21,240 bases of DNA from Bacillota bacterium (GCA_023424965.1 JAFADI010000024.1:1-21240), one strand, 5' to 3'; numbered from the stretch's first letter, positions 7,369 through 14,208 are shown. The notes: a model not told the origin generated them from the letters alone. Numbers and translations: made by a program.

Positions 7369-8185
7369 GAATTCCGGCAAACCCGGAAATTCAGTCTTAA
7401 CCCGGCTGAAAAAGCATGTCCGGAAGCTTGTGAGGGTTGGTGCAGCCTCCTGGCTGATTTTACTTGTTCTGTGGCAGGTGATTTCCCTTTTCTCCAAACC
7501 GGAATACCTGCCCGGCCCTGTTGCCACCATACTGGGAGCGAGGGAACTGCTGGAAGACGGGTCCCTGGTGAGATTTATTCTGGTCAGCTTCGGGCGTGTA
7601 ATCGCCGGCTGGACGTTGGGAAACCTGATTGCCATACCCCTGGGACTTCTGATAGGGAGAATCAGGCTTGTGAAAGAATTCATCGAGCCTTTCATCGACT
7701 TCTTCAGGTTTATTCCGGCCATTGCATTTATCACCCTGTTTATCATGTGGTTTGGAATCGGGGAGCAGTCCAAGGTTATTCTGATCATGTACGCCACTTC
7801 TTTTATTGTCATGATCAATACGGCGGCAGGAGTTCTTGCACTGGATGAAAATAAAATCAGGGCCGCCAGGTCTCTTGGGGCTTCCGAGCTCCAGATCCTG
7901 TTTCATGTTATCATTCCCGCCGCCATACCTTATATTTTTACCGGCGTAAGGCTGGCAATGGGGAATTCCTTCATGGCCATTGTGGGGGCGGAAATGATCG
8001 CGTCGAAAGAGGGGGTCGGCTACCTGATATGGACTGCCAGGCTTTATTTTAAAACGGACTGGGTATTTGTAGGCCTATTCTCTCTGGGACTTATGGGTTT
8101 TTTCACAGACAGGCTGTTGAGGGAAATAGGAACCAGGACCATGAAGCGCTATGGCATCAAAAATGAGGCCAAATTCGGCGAATAA
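7352..8185 (+). CDS. SsuC/TauC-type ABC transporter permease (second system)
   Basis: Inner-membrane subunit, 277 aa from the ATG at 7352, which overlaps the ATPase gene by 17 nt and has AAGG about 11 nt upstream. A polar N-terminus is followed by six likely membrane segments, the first being ASWLILLVLWQVISLF. The ATPase-docking loop reads KIRAARSLGASELQILFHVI, then PAAIPYIFTGVRLAMG and GAEMIASKEGVGYLI, all typical of the SsuC/TauC/NrtB family. A longer reading from 7268 would sit inside the ATPase gene and has no SD. Confidence 0.9.
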   Translation: METEFENSGKPGNSVLTRLKKHVRKLVRVGAASWLILLVLWQVISLFSKPEYLPGPVATILGARELLEDGSLVRFILVSFGRVIAGWTLGNLIAIPLGLLIGRIRLVKEFIEPFIDFFRFIPAIAFITLFIMWFGIGEQSKVILIMYATSFIVMINTAAGVLALDENKIRAARSLGASELQILFHVIIPAAIPYIFTGVRLAMGNSFMAIVGAEMIASKEGVGYLIWTARLYFKTDWVFVGLFSLGLMGFFTDRLLREIGTRTMKRYGIKNEAKFGE

Positions 8186-8198
8186 GGAGGATTTGAAG

Positions 8199-9392
8199 AT
8201 GAGTGATCTAAGACAGCAATTGTATAATGAACTGGAAATCAAAAACGCCGTTATGGTGGAGGGAATAGACGCCAACCCTATCATATTCAAGAACTTGGAC
8301 CTGGGAGGAAAGTACCAGGAACAGATCCATGACCTGTTTGAGTATGACCATGAGACCCACGCAGGCATAGACTTCCCCGTGGGCTTTACCTCGCCTGGAG
8401 GGCTCAAGATAAGCTTCCGCTGGGACCGGAGGTCACAGTATGCCATCCATTATGAAGGAGGAACTTATTACCTGACCTATAAGGGCAAGGAAATCTTCCC
8501 CATGGAATTTTTAAGCAGGCCTCAATATTACGAGCATAAGACCTCCGACGGAACAGAGATGTCGCATATAGCCACCTACAACAGGGAAGGGGCCATTTTT
8601 GTTCCTTACAGCAATGAATGTGCCCTTAAGGATAAGGGGCAGGACTGCCTTTACTGCAACATCAACGCAACCAAGGACACCTATGCCGAAAAGGAAGGCA
8701 TCTTCTGGAAATATCCCCGCCAGATCGGTGAGACCGCAGCCGCAGCCTATAAAGAAGGGGCAAGGCATATTACCATTACAGGCGGTTTCATTCCGGAACG
8801 CAGGGAAGTGGAATATTATTTCGATGTGGCGGAAGCCATAAAAGAGCACACCGGTCTGGAGGACTTCAATGGGACGGCGGTGATCGGCGCTCCCCTTGAC
8901 TTCAGCGTGATTGACAAATACAAGGAACTGGGCTACCGGACGATTGCAATGAATATAGAAATCTGGGACAAAAACATTTTTAAGTCTATATGCCCGGGAA
9001 AACAGGCGATTTGCGGGGGCTGGGACAACTGGGTGAAGGCACTGGAATATTCGGTGCAGGTATTTGGGCGGGGCCGTGTAAGATCAAACATCGTGGCCGG
9101 AATTGAACCCAAGCAATCCACCCTGGAGGGAGTGGAGCACCTGGCTGAAAAAGGAGTAATATGCTTCGCCGGCGCATGGTGCCCGAATCCTGGATCGGCT
9201 CTTGAGGGCCACAGGACACCGGAGCCCGAATGGCATCTGGATATGGCCAAGAGAATTGCAGGAATTTTCAGGAAGGAAGGCTATACCTATGAGCAGCTAT
9301 ATGATTGTGCGGCGGCGCCAACCTCTCTCTGCCATGATATCTATAAAATAGAAGATAAGCTGCTGCCTGTTTTTCAGGAAAAAACAGCATAA
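8199..9392 (+). CDS. Radical SAM enzyme with CX8CX2C cluster motif, substrate unknown
   Basis: A 397-aa enzyme starting at an ATG 8 nt after AAGGAGG and 13 nt after the permease stop, so it is part of the transporter operon. The SAM-cluster cysteines appear to be C141, C150 and C153 in NECALKDKGQDCLYCN, a CX8CX2C spacing in place of the usual CX3CX2C. ITITGGFIPERRE (191-203) fits the GGE-like SAM-binding strand. Later strand ends (AVIGAPLDF, TIAMNIEIWD, SNIVAGIEP) fit a TIM barrel. Six further cysteines (265, 272, 322, 328, 370, 378) could hold auxiliary FeS clusters. The N-terminal 130 residues are an extra domain without a recognised fold. I infer that it acts on the compound brought in by the transporter. 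Confidence 0.82.
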   Translation: MSDLRQQLYNELEIKNAVMVEGIDANPIIFKNLDLGGKYQEQIHDLFEYDHETHAGIDFPVGFTSPGGLKISFRWDRRSQYAIHYEGGTYYLTYKGKEIFPMEFLSRPQYYEHKTSDGTEMSHIATYNREGAIFVPYSNECALKDKGQDCLYCNINATKDTYAEKEGIFWKYPRQIGETAAAAYKEGARHITITGGFIPERREVEYYFDVAEAIKEHTGLEDFNGTAVIGAPLDFSVIDKYKELGYRTIAMNIEIWDKNIFKSICPGKQAICGGWDNWVKALEYSVQVFGRGRVRSNIVAGIEPKQSTLEGVEHLAEKGVICFAGAWCPNPGSALEGHRTPEPEWHLDMAKRIAGIFRKEGYTYEQLYDCAAAPTSLCHDIYKIEDKLLPVFQEKTA

Positions 9393-9398
9393 AGCATA

Positions 9399-9427
9399 TT
9401 GACAATGCTTGGGAGAAGGTTTATAAT
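9399..9427 (+). promoter_or_regulatory. SigA-type promoter upstream of the 60-aa gene
   Basis: TTGACA (9399-9404), a 17-nt spacer and TATAAT (9422-9427), a full consensus beginning 6 nt after the radical SAM stop. AATTCC (9425-9430) and GGAATT (9451-9456) form a dyad over the start region. The 393 bases from 9393 to 9785 hold this promoter, the hairpin at 9498 and about 240 nt in which I find no convincing gene. Confidence 0.75.
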
Positions 9428-9497
9428 TCCAATAAAACAGCGGTAAGCCAGGAATTGAAGGGTTTCCATGCTTTTGATAAATTTACTTTAAAAACCA

Positions 9498-9544
9498 GAG
9501 GCTAAGTTTATTTCCCAAAGCGGGGAAATCCAAAACTTAGCCTC
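9498..9544 (+). terminator. Leader hairpin, terminator-like (probable attenuator)
   Basis: GAGGCTAAGTTT (9498-9509) pairs with AAACTTAGCCTC (9533-9544), and the helix continues as ATTTCCC/GGGAAAT around a small loop. The stem is very stable but is followed only by GTCTGTTT, a poor T-run. The 5' neighbour AAACCA can pair with GGTTT at 9461-9465. It starts about 64 nt after the predicted transcription start, like the leaders at 2577 (minus) and 5136. Confidence 0.5.
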
Positions 9545-9785
9545 GTCTGTTTATAATCCGGGAAAGTTTGTCCACTGGCAGAATTTACAGAAGCATAATA
9601 TTTTGTTAATACAGGCGCGATAAAATTTCATCAATGGTTTCTTTTCAAGTTCTACAAGGCCTTCACTGGTATCCAGCCTGCATACCCTGAGAGATATGCG
9701 CTATGGGGCAATAACTTAAAATCGGGGCCGCAGTAGATTTAATATAGAAGACAGTAAAAGCCGTGAGACGATAGGAGGATGCATT

Positions 9786-9968
9786 ATGGATAGACTTAAC
9801 ATAGAAGTGGAAAACAAATATTTCAGTTACGATTTCAGCCTTGGAAACAGAAACGACCTGTTGAACATCGACGTTGAAGGTTTACGGAAAGAAATCAGGG
9901 AAAATGGGAAAAAGATTGAAGAGAGCCTTGAAGAACTGAAAAATTTAAATAAGAGTATAAACGGATAA
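9786..9968 (+). CDS. Small hypothetical protein, 60 aa, C-terminal helix
   Basis: A 60-aa protein with SD AGGAGG 7 nt before its ATG and its own terminator 31 nt after the stop, so it is probably a real single-gene unit. Residues 1-30 are mixed (ENKYFSYDFSLGNRNDLLNI). Residues 31-56 are a charged amphipathic helix (LRKEIRENGKKIEESLEELK) that could form a coiled coil. There is no cysteine, signal or membrane segment. I do not recognise it. It lies between the sulfur transporter operon and an ROK regulator, and its leader shares features with the sulfur operons. Confidence 0.6.
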   Translation: MDRLNIEVENKYFSYDFSLGNRNDLLNIDVEGLRKEIRENGKKIEESLEELKNLNKSING

Positions 9969-9998
9969 GACATAATTTTCTACATAGGAAGCAAATCA

Positions 9999-10050
9999 AG
10001 GCTCCTTTCCGCCAATCATTGAAAATGCAGGGCGGAAAGGAGCCTTTGTT
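9999..10050 (+). terminator. Intrinsic terminator after the 60-aa gene
   Basis: A perfect 15-bp stem AGGCTCCTTTCCGCC (9999-10013)/GGCGGAAAGGAGCCT (10031-10045) followed by TTTGTT. It ends the short upstream transcription unit. Confidence 0.85.
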
Positions 10051-10109
10051 ATAATCCGGAAAAATTTTTACGGAGATTGTGCTTTTAATAAAAATTTCCT
10101 GGCGACTTA

Positions 10110-10138
10110 TTGCCAAAATGGTAAAAAGCTATTAGTAT
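10110..10138 (+). promoter_or_regulatory. Possible promoter for the ROK regulator gene
   Basis: TTGCCA (10110-10115), a 17-nt spacer and TAGTAT (10133-10138), 25 nt before the ATG. The -10 matches consensus at 4 of 6 positions. Confidence 0.45.
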
Positions 10139-10163
10139 TAATACATAGGAAGAAGCTTAAACG

Positions 10164-11423
10164 ATGACTTTCTGTACCAAACCGTACAGGAGGGAAAGGG
10201 AGAAAAAGTTGGGAAAAGGCCCGGGCGTGTTTGAAAAGCTGAGCAGTGAAACGAAATTAATATTCGATAGGATTCAAAAAGGCGGCCCCCAGACAAAAAA
10301 TAACCTTTCCCGCATTACCGGCATGAAGTTGACCACCCTGATCCGGCTGATGGAGCCCCTGGAAGAAGCGGGCCTGGTGGAGCAATGCAGCATTGGCGAG
10401 TCCACAGGAGGAAGAAAGCCCGCACTTTATGATATAAGAGCCGGTGAGTATTATCTGGCGGGAGTGGACATTTCCAGGACCTATACCCAGGTGGTCATCA
10501 CGGATTTGAAGCTGAAGCCCCTGTTCAAGCAGCAATTTCCCATGGATGAGGCGGCCTATCCCGAGAAGACGGCAGGAAGGATTCTTGAAATCATAAAGGA
10601 GGCTTTCCGGTACCTGAAAGCGGATATGGAAAGGCTGCTGGGGGTTGGGGTCGGTACCGTAGGGCCTATGGACAGGTTGCGGGGCCTGATTTTGAATCCC
10701 GTAAACTTTGAAGCGCCGGGATGGTCCAATGTTCCCATAAAAGCCATGCTGGAAAGCGGGCTTCCCTGTCCGGTGTTTGTGGACAACGGGGCAAATGCCG
10801 CAGCGCTGGCGGAAATGCTTTATGGAAAGGCAAAAGGCATAAAGAGCCTGGTTTATATCAACTGCGGCATAGGCCTTCGCACCGGAGCCATTTCTTCCGG
10901 CAGGATCGTGAGGACTATGAACGATGCGGAAGATGCCTTTGGCCACATGGTGATCGATGTTGACGGTGAGCCGTGCAGCTGCGGCAATTTTGGCTGTATC
11001 GAGTGCTATTCTTCCATTCATGCCGTCACCGGAAAATTCGAAGCACAGCTTAAGAAGGGAAGGATTTCAACGGTGGGAAAGGCACCGGGCGGTATAAGCT
11101 ACCTGGACATATGCCGTGGGGCGGAGAAAAAAGACGAACTGGCAAAGGAGGTCTTGACCGACGCTGCAGTTATACTGGGGACGGGGCTTGCCAATTTCAT
11201 CAATCTTTTCAACCCGGACCTGGTAATTTTGAGCGGCCCGCTTATCCAGCATTCCAACCTGTTTTACCGGGTCTGCACCGAAGTGGCCGCCAAAAAGAGC
11301 TATATGAATAAGGGCGGGGGGCTTCTTTTCAATAAAGGCGGGCATTTTGAAGAGAATGCCATTCCGGTAGGGTCAGCCGCCATGGTGCTGGAGAATTGTC
11401 TGGACAGCAGGATTGTTTTATAG
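10164..11423 (+). CDS. ROK-family transcriptional regulator (non-kinase)
   Basis: A NagC/XylR-type repressor of 419 aa. Residues 28-75 are a winged helix-turn-helix (NNLSRITGMKLTTLIRLMEPLEEAGLVE). Residues from 97 form the sugar-kinase fold: YYLAGVDISRTYTQVVITD, GVGVGTVGPMD and the ROK zinc motif with H261 and CSCGNFGCIE (C271, C273, C278). The catalytic Asp of ROK kinases (VENDANVA-type motif) is Gly here, as VDNGANAA (206-213), so it should not phosphorylate a sugar. An alternative start is TTG at 10209 with a much better SD (GGAGGGAAAGGGAG). ROK regulators usually sense sugars. Its place between two sulfur units is unexpected, and its target is unknown. Confidence 0.88.
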   Translation: MTFCTKPYRREREKKLGKGPGVFEKLSSETKLIFDRIQKGGPQTKNNLSRITGMKLTTLIRLMEPLEEAGLVEQCSIGESTGGRKPALYDIRAGEYYLAGVDISRTYTQVVITDLKLKPLFKQQFPMDEAAYPEKTAGRILEIIKEAFRYLKADMERLLGVGVGTVGPMDRLRGLILNPVNFEAPGWSNVPIKAMLESGLPCPVFVDNGANAAALAEMLYGKAKGIKSLVYINCGIGLRTGAISSGRIVRTMNDAEDAFGHMVIDVDGEPCSCGNFGCIECYSSIHAVTGKFEAQLKKGRISTVGKAPGGISYLDICRGAEKKDELAKEVLTDAAVILGTGLANFINLFNPDLVILSGPLIQHSNLFYRVCTEVAAKKSYMNKGGGLLFNKGGHFEENAIPVGSAAMVLENCLDSRIVL

Positions 11424-11435
11424 GGGCAAAGGCTA

Positions 11436-11464
11436 TTGACAAAAATTCCTTATTGAATTAGAAT
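11436..11464 (+). promoter_or_regulatory. SigA-type promoter of the sulfate assimilation/homocysteine operon
   Basis: TTGACA (11436-11441), a 17-nt spacer and TAGAAT (11459-11464). It begins 13 nt after the ROK stop. The downstream ACTAGAAAAAC (11493-11503) is identical to 5122-5132 in the other operon's leader. The 428 bases from 11424 to 11851 hold this promoter, a weak terminator-like hairpin and a 121-bp repeat with a second partial copy; no gene is seen. Confidence 0.75.
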
Positions 11465-11521
11465 TGAAATAACCAACAAAAGCGATAGGAAAACTAGAAA
11501 AACATTCACTCTCAAGCTGTT

Positions 11522-11541
11522 CCGCCCAATGGGGGTTTTTT
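11522..11541 (+). terminator. Weak terminator-like hairpin in the hcy operon leader
   Basis: CC-G-CCC and GGGGG form a 5-bp stem with one bulged G and loop AAT, followed directly by six T. It begins about 51 nt after the predicted transcription start, the same place as the leader terminators of the other units. On its own the stem is marginal. Confidence 0.35.
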
Positions 11542-11635
11542 AAAAAGCCAAATCCGAGTAAATAGATAAGGATAGTATTGATTGAATTTTTCAGAGGGGG
11601 CCAGATCTTGAGCCTGATGATTGAAGTTGTACTGT

Positions 11636-11756
11636 AAAAGCTGTGATGAGCGGCGCATTACGTTGTTGCATTTCGGACTCGAAGTACTCACGTATCTTTA
11701 TACGCTCCGTTCTTCTCGCCTCGTGCGCCTGGTACTGCTTGCTCCTGACAGCTTTT
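11636..11756 (+). repeat. 121-bp repeat unit with inverted ends in the hcy operon leader
   Basis: The unit is bounded by AAAAGCTGT and ACAGCTTTT, perfect 9-bp inverted ends. Inside are GGCGCA/TGCGCC and several GTACT-type short dyads, so the transcript can fold. A second, partial copy follows directly. It looks like a small non-autonomous or REP-like repeat that may recur in the genome. No transposase is seen. Confidence 0.6.
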
Positions 11757-11757
11757 G

Positions 11758-11794
11758 AAAAGCTGTGGGGAATGGCGCATTACGTTGTTGCACT
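11758..11794 (+). repeat. Partial second copy of the 121-bp repeat
   Basis: Repeats the first 37 bases of the unit at 11636 with a period of 122: AAAAGCTGTG, then four mismatches in six bases, then a 19-base identical core GGCGCATTACGTTGTTGCA. The rest of the unit is missing. The junction forms ACAGCTTTT-G-AAAAGCTGT. Confidence 0.65.
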
Positions 11795-11851
11795 TGAGGA
11801 TTAGAAATATTTTAGCATTTTCATATACAAAATGGAGGTTGAAGGTTTAAG

Positions 11852-12061
11852 ATGAAAATTAAAGTAAACGGGAATGAGGTTGTTGCGGAAAAGGAATTGA
11901 CGGTAGCCGAAGTCCTTCAGACGCAAAAGGTTGAAATGCAGGAATATGTGACGGTTCAGGTCAATGAAGAGATTGTCGACAGGGAAAATTTCGAGACCCT
12001 CATGCTAAAAGACGGCGACGTTGTGGAATTCCTCTACTTTATGGGAGGAGGAGCCCTATGA
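11852..12061 (+). CDS. hcyS: HcyS-type ThiS/MoaD-like sulfur carrier protein
   Basis: A 69-aa ubiquitin-like carrier that bears sulfide as a C-terminal thiocarboxylate. It shows the ThiS-family pattern: MKIKVNGNEVVAEKELTVAEVL, VTVQVNEEIVDRENFETLML and DGDVVEFLYFMGGG. In ThiS the chain ends at Gly-Gly. Here two further residues, Ala-Leu, follow GGG, so the carrier must be trimmed before adenylation; Wolinella HcyS likewise has a C-terminal Ala removed by HcyD. SD AAGG lies 6 nt before the ATG. Its stop overlaps the start of hcyF (ATGA), giving tight coupling to its activating enzyme. Confidence 0.85.
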   Translation: MKIKVNGNEVVAEKELTVAEVLQTQKVEMQEYVTVQVNEEIVDRENFETLMLKDGDVVEFLYFMGGGAL

Positions 12062-12873
12062 GCTTTTCAAATGAACAACTGGAAAGGTACTCAAGGCACA
12101 TCATCCTCAAAGAGGTCGGCGCCAAAGGGCAGAGAAAGCTGCTGAATTCCAGGGTGCTGGTCATCGGGACGGGAGGTCTGGGGGCACCGGCCGCCATGTT
12201 CCTTGCCGCAGCAGGTGTAGGAACCATCGGACTGGTGGATTTCGACGCGGTGGAGCTTTCCAATCTCCAGAGGCAGATCATCCATCTGACCAAAGATGTT
12301 GGAAAGCCGAAAGTGATCTCCGGCAAGGAGACCATCAATGAAATGAACCCCGACGTCGATGTGGTCACCTACCAGGAATGGGTCAGCTCTGCAAATATAT
12401 TGGACATCATCAAGGACCGGGATTATGATTTTATTATCGACGGAACGGATAATTTTCCGGCCAAATTCCTCATAAACGATGCCTGCGTCCTGGCGGGCAA
12501 ACCCTTTTCACATGCGGGCATCATACGCTTCCAGGGACAGACCCTGACCTTTCTTCCAGGGCAGGGGCCCTGCTACAGGTGCATTTTCCAGAATCCCCCG
12601 CCGCCGGATGCGGTGCCTACCTGCAAGCAGGCCGGCGTCATCGGTGTTATGGGTGGAGTGATCGGGACCATCCAGGCGACGGAAGCCATCAAATATATGC
12701 TTGGGGTCGGAGAACTGCTCAACGGGCATTTGCTGACCTATGACGCGTTGAAGTTGGAGTTTAGAAAAGTGAAGCTTTCCCGGCGCAAGAGCTGCCAGGT
12801 ATGCGGTGAAAACCCCACCATAACGGAACTGATCGATTATGAGCAGGCTGCCTGTGACTTGAAACAAGTTTGA
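12058..12873 (+). CDS. hcyF: HcyF-type adenylyltransferase (ThiF/MoeB family) for the sulfur carrier
   Basis: E1-like enzyme that uses ATP to adenylate the C-terminus of HcyS so that sulfide can displace AMP. The 271-aa product has the nucleotide loop GTGGLG (37-42), DFDAVELSNLQRQIIH (61-76) and DGTDN (128-132). It has a CxxC zinc site in two halves (C172/C175 and C246/C249) and a Cys189 at the E1 crossover position (TCKQAGVIG). No rhodanese domain is attached, unlike MoeZ or MOCS3, in line with free sulfide as sulfur source. It overlaps hcyS by 4 nt. By family alone it could be ThiF or MoeB; the context gives HcyF. Confidence 0.88.
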   Translation: MSFSNEQLERYSRHIILKEVGAKGQRKLLNSRVLVIGTGGLGAPAAMFLAAAGVGTIGLVDFDAVELSNLQRQIIHLTKDVGKPKVISGKETINEMNPDVDVVTYQEWVSSANILDIIKDRDYDFIIDGTDNFPAKFLINDACVLAGKPFSHAGIIRFQGQTLTFLPGQGPCYRCIFQNPPPPDAVPTCKQAGVIGVMGGVIGTIQATEAIKYMLGVGELLNGHLLTYDALKLEFRKVKLSRRKSCQVCGENPTITELIDYEQAACDLKQV

Positions 12874-12909
12874 CAATTTCCATGATTATACCATATTCCA
12901 GTAAGGTTG

Positions 12910-13338
12910 GTGATAAAGCTGATTATTTTAGATAAAGCCCAGTATGAAGAAATGGTGGAGCATGCGCGGACGGGGCTTCCCAATGAGGCCTGCGGCCTTC
13001 TTGGAGGAACCGTTGAAGGGGATCGGAGAGTGGTCGGGAAGATTTATCTTCTCTCCAACCTGGACCGGAGCCCGGAGCACTTTTCCATGGACCCCAGGGA
13101 ACAGTTTGCGGCCGTTAAGGACATGAGAAGTAAGGGGTGGGTGCTGCTGGGGAATTTTCACAGCCATCCGGAGTCGCCCTCAAGGCCTTCCGAAGAGGAC
13201 AAAAGGCTGGCTTTTGACCCGGAGGCAAGCTATCTGATCCTTTCGCTGCAGGAGAAAGAAAATCCCGTACTGAAGAGCTTTAACATCAAAGCCGGCGTGG
13301 TAAGTGAAGAAGCGATAGAAATGATAGAGAGGGTTTGA
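12910..13338 (+). CDS. hcyD: HcyD-type JAMM/MPN metalloprotease
   Basis: A zinc peptidase of the Mov34/MPN/M67 family, 142 aa. It has the complete JAMM site: Glu26 (PNEACGLLGG), His84 and His86 in HSHP, Ser94 and Asp97 (H-x-H-P-x6-S-x2-D). In this pathway the enzyme trims the HcyS tail to expose Gly-Gly and later cleaves the HcyS-homocysteine bond. The start is unclear: GTG at 12910 or TTG at 12907, with only AAGG just upstream and no good ATG. This suggests low translation or coupling to hcyF, which ends 36 nt earlier. Confidence 0.85.
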   Translation: MIKLIILDKAQYEEMVEHARTGLPNEACGLLGGTVEGDRRVVGKIYLLSNLDRSPEHFSMDPREQFAAVKDMRSKGWVLLGNFHSHPESPSRPSEEDKRLAFDPEASYLILSLQEKENPVLKSFNIKAGVVSEEAIEMIERV

Positions 13339-13341
13339 GAT

Positions 13342-14208
13342 ATGGCTCAGGTTGATTACAAGGAATTAAAAAAAGGCGGTTTCATGCGGCAGGTGCAGAA
13401 AGACCGTTTTGCCCTTAGACTCAGGGTTGTGGGAGGACAGCTGAAAGCGGAACACCTCAAAAAGGTCTATGAAATTTCCGAGAAATACGGACAGGGGTAT
13501 ATTCACATGACCTCGAGGCAAAGCCTGGAAATCCCTTTTATAAGGCTTGAGGACATCGATGAGGTAAAGAAGGAGCTGGCGGGAGCCGGACTCCAGCCGG
13601 GGGCTTGCGGACCCCGGGTCAGGACCATTACTGCCTGTCAGGGAAATGGGATTTGCCCCAGCGGTCTGATTGATACCACGGAACTGGCAAAGGAATTCGA
13701 CACCAGGTACTATGCCAGGGAACTGCCCCACAAGTTCAAGCTGGGGATTACAGGCTGCAGGAACAATTGCCTGAAGGCGGAAGAAAATGACCTTGGCGTC
13801 AAAGGCGGAATGAAGCCTGAATGGACGGAGAATAAATGTACCTTCTGCGGGCTCTGCGAAGCGGTTTGTCCCACAAAGGCCATAACCGTAGACCGGAAGG
13901 ACAATAAACTCCAGTTTGAGGAGCCGGAATGCAATTACTGCGGAAGATGCGTAAGGTCCTGCCCCACGGAGGCCTGGGAAGGGAAAAGCGGATTCATCCT
14001 TTATTTCGGCGGGCTCTTTGGAAACAGGATTGCCATCGGCAGGCAGCTATTTCCCATTATATTCGAAAAGGAAAAGCTCCATGAGATTATCGAAATAACC
14101 CTGGAATTTTTCAAGAAGCATGGCAAGCCCAGTGAAAGGTTTGGAAACACCCTTGACCGGGTGGGCTGGAACCTGCTGGAAGAGGAACTTCATAAAGTGG
14201 TGAATTGA
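13342..14208 (+). CDS. sir: Small siroheme sulfite reductase with two ferredoxin clusters
   Basis: Six-electron reduction of sulfite to sulfide. The 288-aa product begins with the sulfite/nitrite reductase ferredoxin-like half domain (KDRFALRLRVVGG, YIHMTSRQSLEIPF). It has the siroheme-FeS cysteines as C-x5-C (C99, C105) and C-x3-C (C139, C143). A two-[4Fe-4S] ferredoxin insert follows: C166, C169, C172, C176 and C197, C200, C203, C207. This is the single-subunit anaerobic type (AsrC/Fsr-C-like), about half the size of CysI, and probably takes electrons from ferredoxin. It follows hcyD by 3 nt. In the Wolinella pathway Sir supplies bisulfide to HcyS. Confidence 0.88.
   Translation: MAQVDYKELKKGGFMRQVQKDRFALRLRVVGGQLKAEHLKKVYEISEKYGQGYIHMTSRQSLEIPFIRLEDIDEVKKELAGAGLQPGACGPRVRTITACQGNGICPSGLIDTTELAKEFDTRYYARELPHKFKLGITGCRNNCLKAEENDLGVKGGMKPEWTENKCTFCGLCEAVCPTKAITVDRKDNKLQFEEPECNYCGRCVRSCPTEAWEGKSGFILYFGGLFGNRIAIGRQLFPIIFEKEKLHEIIEITLEFFKKHGKPSERFGNTLDRVGWNLLEEELHKVVN

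Noticed and set aside
9469..9492. Seven-codon ORF MLLINLL in the leader at 9434-9544, as a leader peptide for attenuation
   Set aside because: It has a fair SD, but no matching peptide exists in the other three leaders and there are no Cys codons, so a common peptide mechanism is not supported.
9551..9690. Cys-rich open stretch on the minus strand (about 45 codons, ending in CFCKFCQWTNFPGL)
   Set aside because: No start codon with an SD and no supporting neighbour. It overlaps the leader of the 60-aa gene. It could be a relict, but the evidence is too thin to call.
11636..11794. CRISPR array
   Set aside because: There are only one full and one partial repeat. The unit is 121 bp with inverted ends, and there is no spacer pattern or cas gene.
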